DNA from: CAYNWK01 sp964400875
GTDB lineage: Bacteria; Chloroflexota; Anaerolineae; Anaerolineales; UBA4823
Direction: 5' to 3'
DNA length: 14,237 nt
NCBI GenBank assembly: GCA_964400875.1
Contig: CAYNWK010000112.1
Coordinates: forward strand, 1-14,237
Each line of letters opens with the position of its first letter. Within the stretch, counting starts at the first letter, position 1. Both the position numbers and the translations under genes were made by a program. Under the pieces are notes generated by a model. It ran no database searches and had not been told where the DNA came from. It was given only the letters and a program-made list of their open reading frames with translations. Positions 1 to 8,268 of the stretch are shown here, in pieces.

Positions 1-1
1 T

Positions 2-460
2 GCTGAGATCAGCTGGTCGATCCCCTCCGCCAACGTGTTGTGCTCTAACCCGGATGCTCGTGAACCTGACAACAGCGCCGCGGCAGCGAATTGGGTGTCG
101 GACACCCCGGTGGCGAACACCCACAACTTCTGCAACCCGTCCGGCTCCGGATGGCTCAATGACGAGGACTGGCGTAAGTTCAACGTACAGACGGGGGTTC
201 TGTACGCCATCACTGCGTTTCCGACCAACGGAGCTACCTCTGTCCAGCTCGAGTTGTTTGCAACCAACGGCGCGTCCTTACTGGCCTCGGCGAGCTCAAC
301 AACCTGGGCTCAACCGGCAGTGATGTACTGGCAATCCGATCGAAACGAACTGGTTTACCTGCGCATGCGCCATGTGGATGGCCGCGTCATCGGCAACGAT
401 GTCACCTACCAGTTGCTGGTAGGCGACAACCTGGCATTCTTGCCGCTCATTTCCAGATAG
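2..460 (+). CDS. Secreted protein with PPC-like C-terminal domain, 3' end only
   Basis: The frame is open to the left edge, so only the last 152 residues are visible and the start lies outside the window. The segment runs EPDN (residues 32-35), a Cys-containing NFC stretch, then DEDWRKF (54-60) followed by alternating hydrophobic strands. This order matches the bacterial pre-peptidase C-terminal (PPC) type beta-sandwich often found at the end of exported enzymes and surface proteins. The protein ends in FLPLISR, a tail resembling the C-termini I associate with exported Chloroflexota proteins. An extracytoplasmic location is inferred from the domain and tail. The catalytic or main domain cannot be seen, so no specific activity is claimed. 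A strong hairpin terminator follows 36 nt after the stop. Confidence 0.8.
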   Translation, partial: AEISWSIPSANVLCSNPDAREPDNSAAAANWVSDTPVANTHNFCNPSGSGWLNDEDWRKFNVQTGVLYAITAFPTNGATSVQLELFATNGASLLASASSTTWAQPAVMYWQSDRNELVYLRMRHVDGRVIGNDVTYQLLVGDNLAFLPLISR

Positions 461-496
461 AGCCGTACGCGAACCCCCCTTCCTGGAAGGAAATGG

Positions 497-533
497 CAGA
501 TTGGGCGAGAAAATTCTCGCCCAATCTGTTTTT
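497..533 (+). terminator. Rho-independent terminator
   Basis: Two perfect 15-nt arms (497-511 and 514-528) separated by two bases form a stem with a GC-rich middle, followed by five T residues at 529-533. It closes the secreted-protein transcript. A-rich sequence at the top of the stem also pairs with the T-rich side. Confidence 0.88.
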
Positions 534-571
534 GATTGAAAAACGGAGGTGAATTTTATCCAGTAAAAGGA

Positions 572-580
572 TGGTATACT
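572..580 (+). promoter_or_regulatory. Possible extended -10 promoter of the glycan cluster
   Basis: The sequence TGGTATACT fits the extended -10 pattern TGnTATAAT with one mismatch. It lies just after the upstream terminator and before the first glycosyltransferase. I see no convincing -35. If real, transcription would start near 587, and the ATG at 571 could not be the start codon. Confidence 0.35.
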
Positions 581-621
581 TCGGCAGATTTTATCCAAGC
601 TTGCTCTCAATCCCCCAAACT

Positions 622-1596
622 GTGAACCTCATTATCCAGATCCCCTGCTACAACGAAGCCCAGAACCTTCCGGTGACGGTCTCCGCCTTGCCCCAGGAGC
701 TGCCCCAGGTAAACAAGATAGAAGTTCTGGTGATCGACGACGGCAGCAGCGATCAGACTTCCCAGATAGCCCGTGATCTGGGCGTTCACCATGTATTGCG
801 CCTACCCCATCATGCCGGGTTGGCGACCGCGTTTAGATTAGGCCTGGAAGCCAGCCTTTCGCACGGCGCCGACATCATCGTCAACACCGACGCCGACAAT
901 CAATATCACGCCGATGATATTTACCATCTTATCCAGCCGATCCTGTCAGGAAGGGCTGAAATGGTCATCGGCGACCGAGGCGTGGGAGAGATGGAGAGCT
1001 TTTCGCCGTTCAAACGGCAGCTCCAGCGCCTGGGCAGCTGGGTGATCGGCCGGGCAGCCGGAATGAGCACTCCCGATGCAACCAGCGGATTTCGGGCGCT
1101 CAATCGAGAAGCTGCCTTGCGCACGCTGGTGCTGAGCAATTATTCCTATACTTTAGAGACGCTGATCCAGGCTGGCGCCCAGAAGATCTCGGTCGAATAC
1201 GTCCCGGTGCGCACCAATCCTCAAACCAGGCCCTCCCGTTTGATGCGAAGTATTCCGCATTATCTGATCAATTCAACCGTGACGATCCTGCGCGCCTATA
1301 CCATGTACCGCCCGTTGCGTGTATTTTCAGCCTTGGGTATGATCCTGATCGGCGCTGGACTCATCCCCGGGATTCGCTTCGTGTACTTCTTCTTGACCGG
1401 CACCGGCGCGGGGCATATCCAGTCGCTGATCCTTTCGGCGATCTTGCTTATCGTCGGATTCCAGGTCTTGCTGATCGGTTTGGTCGCCGATCTGATCAGC
1501 TTCAACCGCAAGATCGCCGAGGAAGCGCTCTATCGCATCAGGCGGCTGGAATTAGGGGATCAGGCGGATCGCCCCCCTCCAACCGAAGAACTTTAA
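622..1596 (+). CDS. GT2 glycosyltransferase, polyprenol-phosphate sugar synthase type, membrane anchored
   Basis: This is a family 2 glycosyltransferase of the dolichol/undecaprenyl-phosphate sugar synthase type, predicted to transfer a sugar from a nucleotide sugar to a lipid or nascent glycan on the cytoplasmic face of the membrane. With GTG 622 as start it opens VNLIIQIPCYNE, the usual family N-terminus. The nucleotide-binding DDGS and the metal-binding DADNQY (a DxD motif) follow at about residues 39 and 90. An ATSGFRALNRE acceptor-region motif precedes two hydrophobic helices (about 233-258 and 267-293). An in-frame ATG at 571 would add 17 residues, but they are unlike the family and overlap a possible -10 element. 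TTG 601 is another option. The stop lies 4 nt before the next start, so the two genes are probably cotranscribed. Donor and acceptor cannot be read from sequence. Confidence 0.88.
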   Translation: MNLIIQIPCYNEAQNLPVTVSALPQELPQVNKIEVLVIDDGSSDQTSQIARDLGVHHVLRLPHHAGLATAFRLGLEASLSHGADIIVNTDADNQYHADDIYHLIQPILSGRAEMVIGDRGVGEMESFSPFKRQLQRLGSWVIGRAAGMSTPDATSGFRALNREAALRTLVLSNYSYTLETLIQAGAQKISVEYVPVRTNPQTRPSRLMRSIPHYLINSTVTILRAYTMYRPLRVFSALGMILIGAGLIPGIRFVYFFLTGTGAGHIQSLILSAILLIVGFQVLLIGLVADLISFNRKIAEEALYRIRRLELGDQADRPPPTEEL

Positions 1597-1600
1597 TCGG

Positions 1601-4090
1601 ATGAAAGCCGGCCGAATCTTCATATTCGTGTGCGCCATACTGTGCCTGTCAACGCTCACGAGTTGCTCTTCGCTTCCCCAAATTGAACAACCGGAACAAA
1701 CAGCTTATATCTTACTCAACGAAGCTACTTCAGTCGGCCAAACCTTTGCCGTCGAACAACGGGGGTTAACGGCGGTTGATTTTTACTTCAAACGAACCAA
1801 CCAATCCGAAGGTCAGGTTAAATTTACGTTGAGAAACAGCCCAGAAGATCCGGCTTTGCTCGCTACTGACCTCGTGCCCATTCAAGCGATCAACAATCTT
1901 GGGTTCTACCGGTTCTCTTTCCCTCCCCTGGCGGATTCTTTCAATCATGATTACTATGCCTCACTCGAGGTCGTGGGACAGGGTAGATTGCGGGTCGGCT
2001 CAGGCTCCGCCTCCAGCTATATCGACGGTTCGCTGTATAAAGCCGACAAGCCGCAAGACGCCCAGAGTACCTTTCGACTGGCATATGCTCCAGCTCAGCT
2101 GGCGTTCGGTTTGATCCAGCTCAGCGGATCCTGGCTCATCCTGTTGGCGGCTGGGGCTTTTCTTTTCACCTTGCCAGGTTGGGGAATATTGGCCTGGTCA
2201 TGGCCTGAATGGAAAGAAACCCCCGGAGCGGTGAAGCTGGCGCTTTCCGGGGGGATCAGCCTGTGTCTTTATCCATTGCTTTTTCTATGGACACACCTTG
2301 TAGGATTAAATATCGGGCTTTTCTACGCCTGGCTGCCCCCACTGCTTGGCGCGCTGCTATTGTTGTTTAAAATCCGGCCGAATATGGGCAGCCTGAGGGC
2401 AGCCTCCCTGCAAACATTTTTTCGATCTAATCTATCTTCCGTCCGGTTTAAAGCTATTTTCTCAGCCACCAACTTTGCCTATATCCTTGTAACCCTGGCG
2501 ATCTTTGGAGTCAGATTTTGGGTCATCAAAGGCATCGAGGTCCCTTTATGGGGGGATTCCTACCAGCATACGGTAATCGCGCAGCTACTGGTTCAGCATA
2601 ACGGCCTGTTTGAGTCCTGGCGGCCATTGGCCGACCTGAACTCGTTTACCTATCATTTCGGTTTTCACAGCCTGGTCGCTGTTTTCCATTGGCTCACTGG
2701 GTTGGCGATGCCGGCATCCACCTTGTGGGTCGGTCAGCTGCTCAATGGCCTGGCAATTCTCAGCCTGGTGCCCTTAGCGCTGAAAATTTTTGACCATCCC
2801 TGGACCGGGATAATTTCTATTACCATCGCCGGGTTGCTGCTCCCGATGCCTATGGCTTACCTTAACTGGGGGCGCTACACGCAACTTGCCGGTCAGGCTA
2901 TCCTGCCAATTGCTGTGCTGCTCATCTTGAAAGTGTTTGAAAAAGAACATGTCGGCTGGCCTCTCATCATTTTAGGGTGGATCAGCTTAAGCGGACTAGC
3001 TCTAACCCATTACAGGGTTTTGTTTGTCGCGCTCGTCTTTCTACTGGTATTATTGATTGCCTCACTCCGGAAAATGAGAGTACGCGTACTATTCACCCAT
3101 GCTCTGATTCTAGGCGCCGGCTCGTTCTTGCTTTTCATTCCCTGGTTCATTAATTTATTCGCCGGAAAATTGTTCGTTATCTTACAAGGCCATCTAGCGC
3201 CGAGCAGCGCGGCCGCTGCGAATTTCCTGGCGGAATATAACTCCGTCGGTGCGTTATCAAATTATCTCCCTGCGTGGGCTTGGGTCGCTCTTGTACTCTC
3301 CTTTGGCTTCCAGATCTTTCAAAAAAACAGAGACGGGATATTAATCGGGCTCTGGTGGCTGGCTAATTTCTTATTCGCAAATCCAGCGCTGATCGGTCTG
3401 CCGGGGACGGGGGCATTGAGTAATTTCGCGATATTGATTGCCACGTACATCCCGGCTGGTTTGCTCATCAGCGCTTCGATGGTCTCTTTAGCTAAATTAA
3501 TGTTCGAGAAACTTGTTAGCGCCTCAAGACGATTGACACAATCGACTGCTAAGTTCACCATGATGGGGTTGCTAGTAATCCTGGCGGGGCTCTCTTTCTG
3601 GGGCACGCTGGCGAGAATTCAAGATGTGCAGATATCTTCTCACGCCCTGGTCACCCGCCCGGACCTGCGCGCGGCCAGCTGGATCCGTAACCACACCGAG
3701 CCGGATGCGCGCTTTTACGTCAACAGCTTCTTCGCCTATGGCGGAACATCGGTCGTTGGGTCGGATGGCGGTTGGTGGCTGCCGCTGTTGGCGGAAAGGG
3801 CGACAAATCTGCCCCCTTTAAATTACAGTGCGGAAAGCAGCTTCAACCCCGACTACCGGGAGCAGATTAACGGGTTGGTTGAAATAGTGCTGACTGAAGG
3901 GATCGAGGATCCCCAAGTCTACGCACAACTACGCGATCTCGGCACTACACACGTGTATTTGGGACAACTGCAAGGACGAGTGAACAACCCCAATCCGGGG
4001 TTGAACGCGGAGACGCTGGTTTCCAGCCCGCTTTACCGCCCGGTCTATCATCAGGATCAAGTCTGGATTTTCGAACTCGTCGAGCAATAA
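1601..4090 (+). CDS. Large multi-pass membrane protein: lipobox, beta domain, GT-C-like core
   Basis: The 829-residue protein begins with a short positively charged region and hydrophobic segment ending in the lipobox L19-T20-S21-C22. Residues about 30-165 look like an exported beta-sandwich (GQTFAV near 46, GFYRFSFPPL near 101). About ten or more hydrophobic helices occupy 170-670, and a soluble C-terminal domain follows (about 685-829, beginning RPDLRAASWIRNHTEPDARF). In the core, WGDSYQHTVIAQLL (317-330) sits just after a membrane helix and is followed by NSFTYHFGFHS. An acidic residue at this place is typical of GT-C glycosyltransferases that use polyprenol-linked donors, so a GT-C-like role in glycan assembly is my best reading. 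The upstream GT2 could supply such a donor. The family match is from general architecture, not a recognised signature. A polymerase or unassigned membrane protein is possible. Confidence 0.72.
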   Translation: MKAGRIFIFVCAILCLSTLTSCSSLPQIEQPEQTAYILLNEATSVGQTFAVEQRGLTAVDFYFKRTNQSEGQVKFTLRNSPEDPALLATDLVPIQAINNLGFYRFSFPPLADSFNHDYYASLEVVGQGRLRVGSGSASSYIDGSLYKADKPQDAQSTFRLAYAPAQLAFGLIQLSGSWLILLAAGAFLFTLPGWGILAWSWPEWKETPGAVKLALSGGISLCLYPLLFLWTHLVGLNIGLFYAWLPPLLGALLLLFKIRPNMGSLRAASLQTFFRSNLSSVRFKAIFSATNFAYILVTLAIFGVRFWVIKGIEVPLWGDSYQHTVIAQLLVQHNGLFESWRPLADLNSFTYHFGFHSLVAVFHWLTGLAMPASTLWVGQLLNGLAILSLVPLALKIFDHPWTGIISITIAGLLLPMPMAYLNWGRYTQLAGQAILPIAVLLILKVFEKEHVGWPLIILGWISLSGLALTHYRVLFVALVFLLVLLIASLRKMRVRVLFTHALILGAGSFLLFIPWFINLFAGKLFVILQGHLAPSSAAAANFLAEYNSVGALSNYLPAWAWVALVLSFGFQIFQKNRDGILIGLWWLANFLFANPALIGLPGTGALSNFAILIATYIPAGLLISASMVSLAKLMFEKLVSASRRLTQSTAKFTMMGLLVILAGLSFWGTLARIQDVQISSHALVTRPDLRAASWIRNHTEPDARFYVNSFFAYGGTSVVGSDGGWWLPLLAERATNLPPLNYSAESSFNPDYREQINGLVEIVLTEGIEDPQVYAQLRDLGTTHVYLGQLQGRVNNPNPGLNAETLVSSPLYRPVYHQDQVWIFELVEQ

Positions 4091-4174
4091 CCCGGCGCAC
4101 TCCTACCTCGACTGGCTGTTTCCGGTTTGGCCTCTAACAAGAAAGATGGGTCAGGATTCAAACGCCGAATTCTT

Positions 4175-5344
4175 ATGCATAAACGACTTAAGGTTTGTTT
4201 GGTCACCCAACAGCTAGGCAGCATCATCAGCGGGATCGGGCATATCACCAGGACTATGCTGGCCCGGTTGCTGGACGATCAACATGATGTAACTGTTATT
4301 GCTCCGATCGATCAGAAGCCGGAGGGTCAATTAAACTTCCAATTCATCGGAGTCCCTAAACCCTTCGGGGCAAACTCCCAGGCGCGCTGGCTCTCGCTTA
4401 GCTGGAATTTCAAGCGGGCTCTCGAGCAGCTGGGCAACCGCCAGTTCGACCTGACTTACTTCACCGATGCCCGTGAGGCGTTTTTTTCTACTCGTTATTC
4501 GCCCGTCATCGGCATGGTTAACGATACTTATGCGGCAGAAATCAAGACGTTGGGCTACTACCGCAAGTTTTACGGCGACTGGTCAAGCCGTTGGGTGTAT
4601 TACCACCTGGTACGTCAAATCGAGCGCTATACTTACCCCCGTTTATCCGCTCTGGTTACAAACAGCCAGCACACGGCGAAGTCGCTCCAAAGGATTTATG
4701 ACCTGAATTCCGCAAAGATTCACGTTTGCTACTGCGGGATCGTACCCCAGGAATACACTTCGCATACTCAAGGAACTCCGCGCGCGCAGAACCTTCGCAT
4801 TCTTTTCATCGGGGGCAATATGCAGCGGAAAGGCTTGCCTACCCTGCTCGAGGCGGCGCCCGCGATTCTGGCCGCCATTCCCCAAGCGGAGTTCTGGGTG
4901 ATCGGAAAGGACCGCATGGAATCGGGTATGCAGGAGCTCGGCGCAAAATTGGGAATTAGTGAGCATTTCAAATTTTGGGGTCACCAACCTCATCAAGAGA
5001 TCCCGAAATTTCTTAGCGAATCGGCCGTCTTTGTGCTGCCCTCCCTCACCGAAGCGTTCGGGATTGTGTTGCTTGAAGCAATGGCAGCTGGTGTACCCGT
5101 AGTCGGAACTTGCGTTGGTGGGATTCCCGAGATCATCGATCACGGTACCAACGGTCTCCTGGTGGAACCAAATAACCCCCAGGAATTAGCCAGGGCGGTC
5201 ATTCAGATTCTGAGCGATCCCGAGTTAGCCAGCCAATTCCAGCAGGCCGGATTGAATACCGTTGAGAAGTTCAAGGCGGCAGACGTTATGTCTTGCAATT
5301 ACCGTGTCTTTGAAACCGTCATTGATGGGGCTCGATTTCGTTGA
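4175..5344 (+). CDS. GT4-family glycosyltransferase
   Basis: This is a GT-B fold retaining glycosyltransferase of 389 residues, likely cytoplasmic or membrane-associated, adding a sugar to a surface-glycan intermediate. The N-terminal Rossmann half starts MHKRLKVCLVTQQ and has a Gly-rich SGIGHITR loop near 19. The C-terminal half carries GGNMQRKGLPTLLEA (213-227), FWVIGKD (240-246) and the donor-binding E-x7-E motif EAFGIVLLE (E293 and E301), followed by AMAAGVPVVGT. ATG 4175 was chosen because it places the first beta strand at the usual distance. A longer form from TTG 4127 would add 16 charged residues. The gene begins 84 nt after the previous stop. Its TGA abuts the stop of the opposite-strand gene, the two stops forming TGATCA. 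Substrate is unknown. Confidence 0.9.
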   Translation: MHKRLKVCLVTQQLGSIISGIGHITRTMLARLLDDQHDVTVIAPIDQKPEGQLNFQFIGVPKPFGANSQARWLSLSWNFKRALEQLGNRQFDLTYFTDAREAFFSTRYSPVIGMVNDTYAAEIKTLGYYRKFYGDWSSRWVYYHLVRQIERYTYPRLSALVTNSQHTAKSLQRIYDLNSAKIHVCYCGIVPQEYTSHTQGTPRAQNLRILFIGGNMQRKGLPTLLEAAPAILAAIPQAEFWVIGKDRMESGMQELGAKLGISEHFKFWGHQPHQEIPKFLSESAVFVLPSLTEAFGIVLLEAMAAGVPVVGTCVGGIPEIIDHGTNGLLVEPNNPQELARAVIQILSDPELASQFQQAGLNTVEKFKAADVMSCNYRVFETVIDGARFR

Positions 5345-6412
5345 TCAGTCCACCTTTTGCAAGATTTCCAATAACCGCTGGGTTATGCTCGCTTCGCTGC
5401 AACAATCCACGAACAGCTGACGGCCGCCCTCAGCCAGGCGTTGGCGAAGCCGGATATCTTTATGCAAGGTTAAAATTGCTTCCGCCAGGGATTGTGGATC
5501 AGACGGTGGAACCAGATAGGCGGTTTCCCCATGAGTCAACAGAGCGCTGTTTGCCTGTGAGTCCGCCGCGATTACTGCCCTTTCCATAGCCAGGATCTGG
5601 TAGATCTTACCCGGAACGACCCGGCCGGCTTTCTCGCTTGTCCCAAAATGTCCCCCCAAACAGATATCCGCAGCAGCAATCTCGCCTGGCAACTGCTCGA
5701 TCGGCACGGAGGCCGTGAAGGTGACATTGGACAAATTCAATTCGTGAGCCAGATGGTTGACTTTGGCGTACTCCTGCCCGCGTCCGATCAACTTAAACGA
5801 AATATTAGATTCGTACGAAATCTGCTCGGCCGCACGGACGACGCTCTCGACGCCGTGCAGCGGTTGGTAGGTACTATAATACAGGAGGTTTGTTCGGGCA
5901 TCGGCCGATGGGCTCGGCTTCGGATAGAAAAGATCCTCGTTGCACCCCACCGGCAGGGAACTAAGCTTAGAACTTGGCAGGTCGAAGACACTAGTAAAAA
6001 ATTCCACCTGTTGGCGGGTATCCAGCAGTACGTGGTTTGCCCGGCGGCAAGCGGTCTGATCCAGCCAGTATGCCAGTTTTCCTCTCCAAGAACCCTGGGG
6101 AAATACGTTCCTGTCGCCGGATAAAGAATCATACACCGAGATGAAGGCATCAAAGAGCACAGGCTTGGAGGATAGCAACTTCACCGGAAACATCAGTAAA
6201 TGCCCAAAAAAACCAACGAAGATGAGATCGAATTGACCGAATACCAAGTGGGGCATCGACCTGAGCGCGATGACAAAACTGCTCCAGAGGAGCGACCGGG
6301 CTTGCGCTTGCGGACCGATCACCGTGACGGTCCCCAACCTTTCCAGGGCTCGCACGATGACATCGTTCCGTTGGTATGGCAGTTCTCGACCGGATAAAAA
6401 TAATATTCTCAT
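5345..6412 (-). CDS. GT4-like glycosyltransferase on the opposite strand
   Basis: The 355-residue protein looks like a divergent GT-B glycosyltransferase. The first strand MRILFLSGRE is followed by FDLIFVGFFGH (61-71). SSLPVGCNEDLF (151-162) marks the domain boundary, and the C-terminal half contains LLYYSTYQPLHGVE (176-189), FKLIGRGQEY (206-215) and GKIYQILAMERAVIAAD (268-284). In the donor site GKIYQILAME replaces the usual E-x7-E, keeping the final Glu but having Gly-Lys where the first Glu normally is, so catalysis or donor choice may differ from the neighbouring GT4. ATG at 6412 (reverse complement) is chosen. A TTG at 6433 would add seven residues and overlap the divergent gene. The gene is embedded in reverse orientation in the glycan cluster, with no spacer at its 3' side and 11 nt at its 5' side. 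Confidence 0.85.
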   Translation of the reverse strand: MRILFLSGRELPYQRNDVIVRALERLGTVTVIGPQAQARSLLWSSFVIALRSMPHLVFGQFDLIFVGFFGHLLMFPVKLLSSKPVLFDAFISVYDSLSGDRNVFPQGSWRGKLAYWLDQTACRRANHVLLDTRQQVEFFTSVFDLPSSKLSSLPVGCNEDLFYPKPSPSADARTNLLYYSTYQPLHGVESVVRAAEQISYESNISFKLIGRGQEYAKVNHLAHELNLSNVTFTASVPIEQLPGEIAAADICLGGHFGTSEKAGRVVPGKIYQILAMERAVIAADSQANSALLTHGETAYLVPPSDPQSLAEAILTLHKDIRLRQRLAEGGRQLFVDCCSEASITQRLLEILQKVD

Positions 6413-6423
6413 TGTGCAGCTTG

Positions 6424-7308
6424 ATGGTCGCAAATACTTACATCGTCTTAATTAATTGGAACTCAGAGCAGGATACGCTCGCTTGCATCGACTCTTTACT
6501 TTCAGCTCGGATTTCTGAAAATCAAATCATTGTAGTAGACAACGGTTCGGTTGACAATTCCCTGTCGTCAATCAAAGCCCGGTATTCCGGAAAAATAGCG
6601 CTTATTGAAAACCAAACCAATATAGGTTTCGCGGCCGCGAGCAACCAGGGGATCGATTTTGCCTTGAGCCACGGCGCGGGATGGATCATGCTTCTCAATA
6701 ACGATACCATCGTTGCCAAGGGCGCCTTTGACGAATTGGGCAAGTACATGCAGCAGCTAGGAGATTATGCCCTACTTTCCCCAATAATTTATTATTTCGA
6801 TGAGCCCAAGACCATCTGGTCTGCCGGGGATAAGCAGATACTGGGCACGCTAATCACCAGCAGAAAACATACTGGTAAGTTGAATAACCCGGCGCTTCCG
6901 GAATTTTACCCGGTCGATTTTCTCAGCGGTGCCGCCTTGCTCGTGCGGAGGGATGTTTTCGAAGCAGTCGGCAAGCTCGATCCTACATACGTTATGTACG
7001 GGGAAGAGATTGATTTTTGCTGGCGAGCTCGGCAGGCCGGTTTTCGTCTGGCTTGCATTACCACGGCAGAGATAAGGCACAAGGTCTCTCAAAGCGCGAA
7101 CCGGGTCAAACCGTTGGCTCGTTATTTACGCATAAGGAATCAAATTCGGTTTTACCGAAAATATTCCCGCAATGCACTGCTCCCCATCTTGTTCCTGTTC
7201 TCATCCTTACGGGCTTTATGGCTGAGCGTCGGTGATATAATCGCTCGTCGTTTCGAATTGCTCGCCCCGCTGGCCCGAGGCTGGTTTGAAGGTTGGTGGC
7301 GAAATTGA
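6424..7308 (+). CDS. GT2 glycosyltransferase, rhamnosyltransferase-like
   Basis: This is a 294-residue GT-A glycosyltransferase of the group that includes O-antigen and cell-wall rhamnosyltransferases (WbbL/RfbF-like). Visible motifs in order are YIVLINWN (6-13), VVDNGSVDNS (37-46), NIGFAAASNQG (66-76), the metal-binding NNDT (92-95), DFLSGAALLVRRDVFE (165-180) and GEEIDFCWRARQAGF (193-207), whose ED-type acidic residues contain the probable catalytic base. A short hydrophobic stretch near 251-270 may give membrane association. ATG 6424 is preferred over ATG 6376, since the longer form adds 16 atypical residues and would overlap the divergent gene. A weak promoter-like pair, TTGGTA (6371-6376) and GATAAA (6393-6398) with 16-nt spacing, lies just upstream inside the minus-strand gene. 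Sugar specificity is not determinable here. Confidence 0.9.
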   Translation: MVANTYIVLINWNSEQDTLACIDSLLSARISENQIIVVDNGSVDNSLSSIKARYSGKIALIENQTNIGFAAASNQGIDFALSHGAGWIMLLNNDTIVAKGAFDELGKYMQQLGDYALLSPIIYYFDEPKTIWSAGDKQILGTLITSRKHTGKLNNPALPEFYPVDFLSGAALLVRRDVFEAVGKLDPTYVMYGEEIDFCWRARQAGFRLACITTAEIRHKVSQSANRVKPLARYLRIRNQIRFYRKYSRNALLPILFLFSSLRALWLSVGDIIARRFELLAPLARGWFEGWWRN

Positions 7309-7331
7309 ATCGTTCTCCTACGTAAAGCTCA

Positions 7332-8267
7332 ATGGAAACTGTCGTCTGCAACCTCTGCCACAAGAATAATGCCCGCCTCCTTTACCGGCTGCCAGATTAC
7401 CTCTTATCCAGGGAAGAACTTGTCACCACGTTGGTAAAGTGCCAGCATTGCGGCCTGGTTTACCAGAATCCGCGAACCGAGATCGCGGAGATGGGAGCAC
7501 ATTACCCACCGGAATACGAGTCCTACAATCCCGCCTCTGATAAACAGAACACTCCCTGGTTGATCAAACAAGCCGTTGAATACGGGCTCGAGAAAAGGAG
7601 CCAGTTTGTTTTCAAGCATAGACCGGCAGGCAGGCTGCTGGATATCGGCTGCGCGACCGGCGTCTTTCTTAAAAAGGCTGGCGAGCGTCAGGGCTGGGAG
7701 GTGCAGGGAGTAGAAATTAGTCCACATGCGGCCCGGATCGCTCGGGAACGATACGAACTGCAGGTCTTTACCGGCACTTTGGAGGAAGCTGAATTTCCTG
7801 CTGGCTCGTTCGACGCTGTCACGATGTGGGATGTCTTTGAGCACTTACACGACCCCCAGGGGAGCCTTAAGGAGATTAACCGCATCATGAAGCCGAAGGG
7901 GGTGCTTGTTGTCCGTGTCCCCAACTTGGATAGCTGGGATGCCCGGTTTTTCGGTCGCTATTGGGCGGGGTTGGATGCCCCCCGGCACCTGTATGTTTTC
8001 AACAGTGACACCCTGAGTCGAATGCTTGAAGCCAATGGATTCCGGTTGTTAGAACTGAGCACAAGGGGTGGAAGCTATTTAACCTTTGCGCTGAGCGTGC
8101 GTTTCTGGTTGACTGCCAGAGGGACGCAAGCGGACACAGTAAAATCGGTATACAAAATACTCACTCATCCCGCCCTGCGCCTGATTACAGCCCCATTGTT
8201 CTACATCCGGGATTTCGGATTACACGGCCCACTGCTTACCATCACCGCAGAAAAAATTATCCGTTGA
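7332..8267 (+). CDS. Class I SAM methyltransferase with N-terminal zinc-ribbon-like motif
   Basis: The 311-residue protein starts with a CxxC pair (C6, C9) and a second CxxC pair (C37, C40) separated by 27 residues, a likely structural zinc knuckle as seen in several sugar-modifying methyltransferases. The SAM-binding motif I is LLDIGCATG (102-110). GVEIS (126-130) carries the acidic residue that contacts the ribose. WDVFEHLHDP (166-175) and LKEINRIMKPKGVLVVRVPN (179-198) are the later class I motifs. The position between a GT2 and a second methyltransferase suggests it methylates a glycan or sugar intermediate, which is inference from context. It begins 23 nt after the GT2 stop and ends 1 nt before the next start, so coupled translation is likely. 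No clear ribosome binding site precedes it. Confidence 0.9.
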   Translation: METVVCNLCHKNNARLLYRLPDYLLSREELVTTLVKCQHCGLVYQNPRTEIAEMGAHYPPEYESYNPASDKQNTPWLIKQAVEYGLEKRSQFVFKHRPAGRLLDIGCATGVFLKKAGERQGWEVQGVEISPHAARIARERYELQVFTGTLEEAEFPAGSFDAVTMWDVFEHLHDPQGSLKEINRIMKPKGVLVVRVPNLDSWDARFFGRYWAGLDAPRHLYVFNSDTLSRMLEANGFRLLELSTRGGSYLTFALSVRFWLTARGTQADTVKSVYKILTHPALRLITAPLFYIRDFGLHGPLLTITAEKIIR

Positions 8268-8268
8268 A

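Noticed and set aside
571..621. Longer N-terminus of the first GT2 from ATG 571
   Set aside because: The added 17 residues are unlike the family, no usable ribosome binding site precedes the ATG, and it overlaps a possible -10 element. It remains an alternative start.
5648..6124. 158-residue plus-strand open frame inside the inverted glycosyltransferase
   Set aside because: It is the antisense shadow of a clear GT gene, with no recognisable domain and no start signals.
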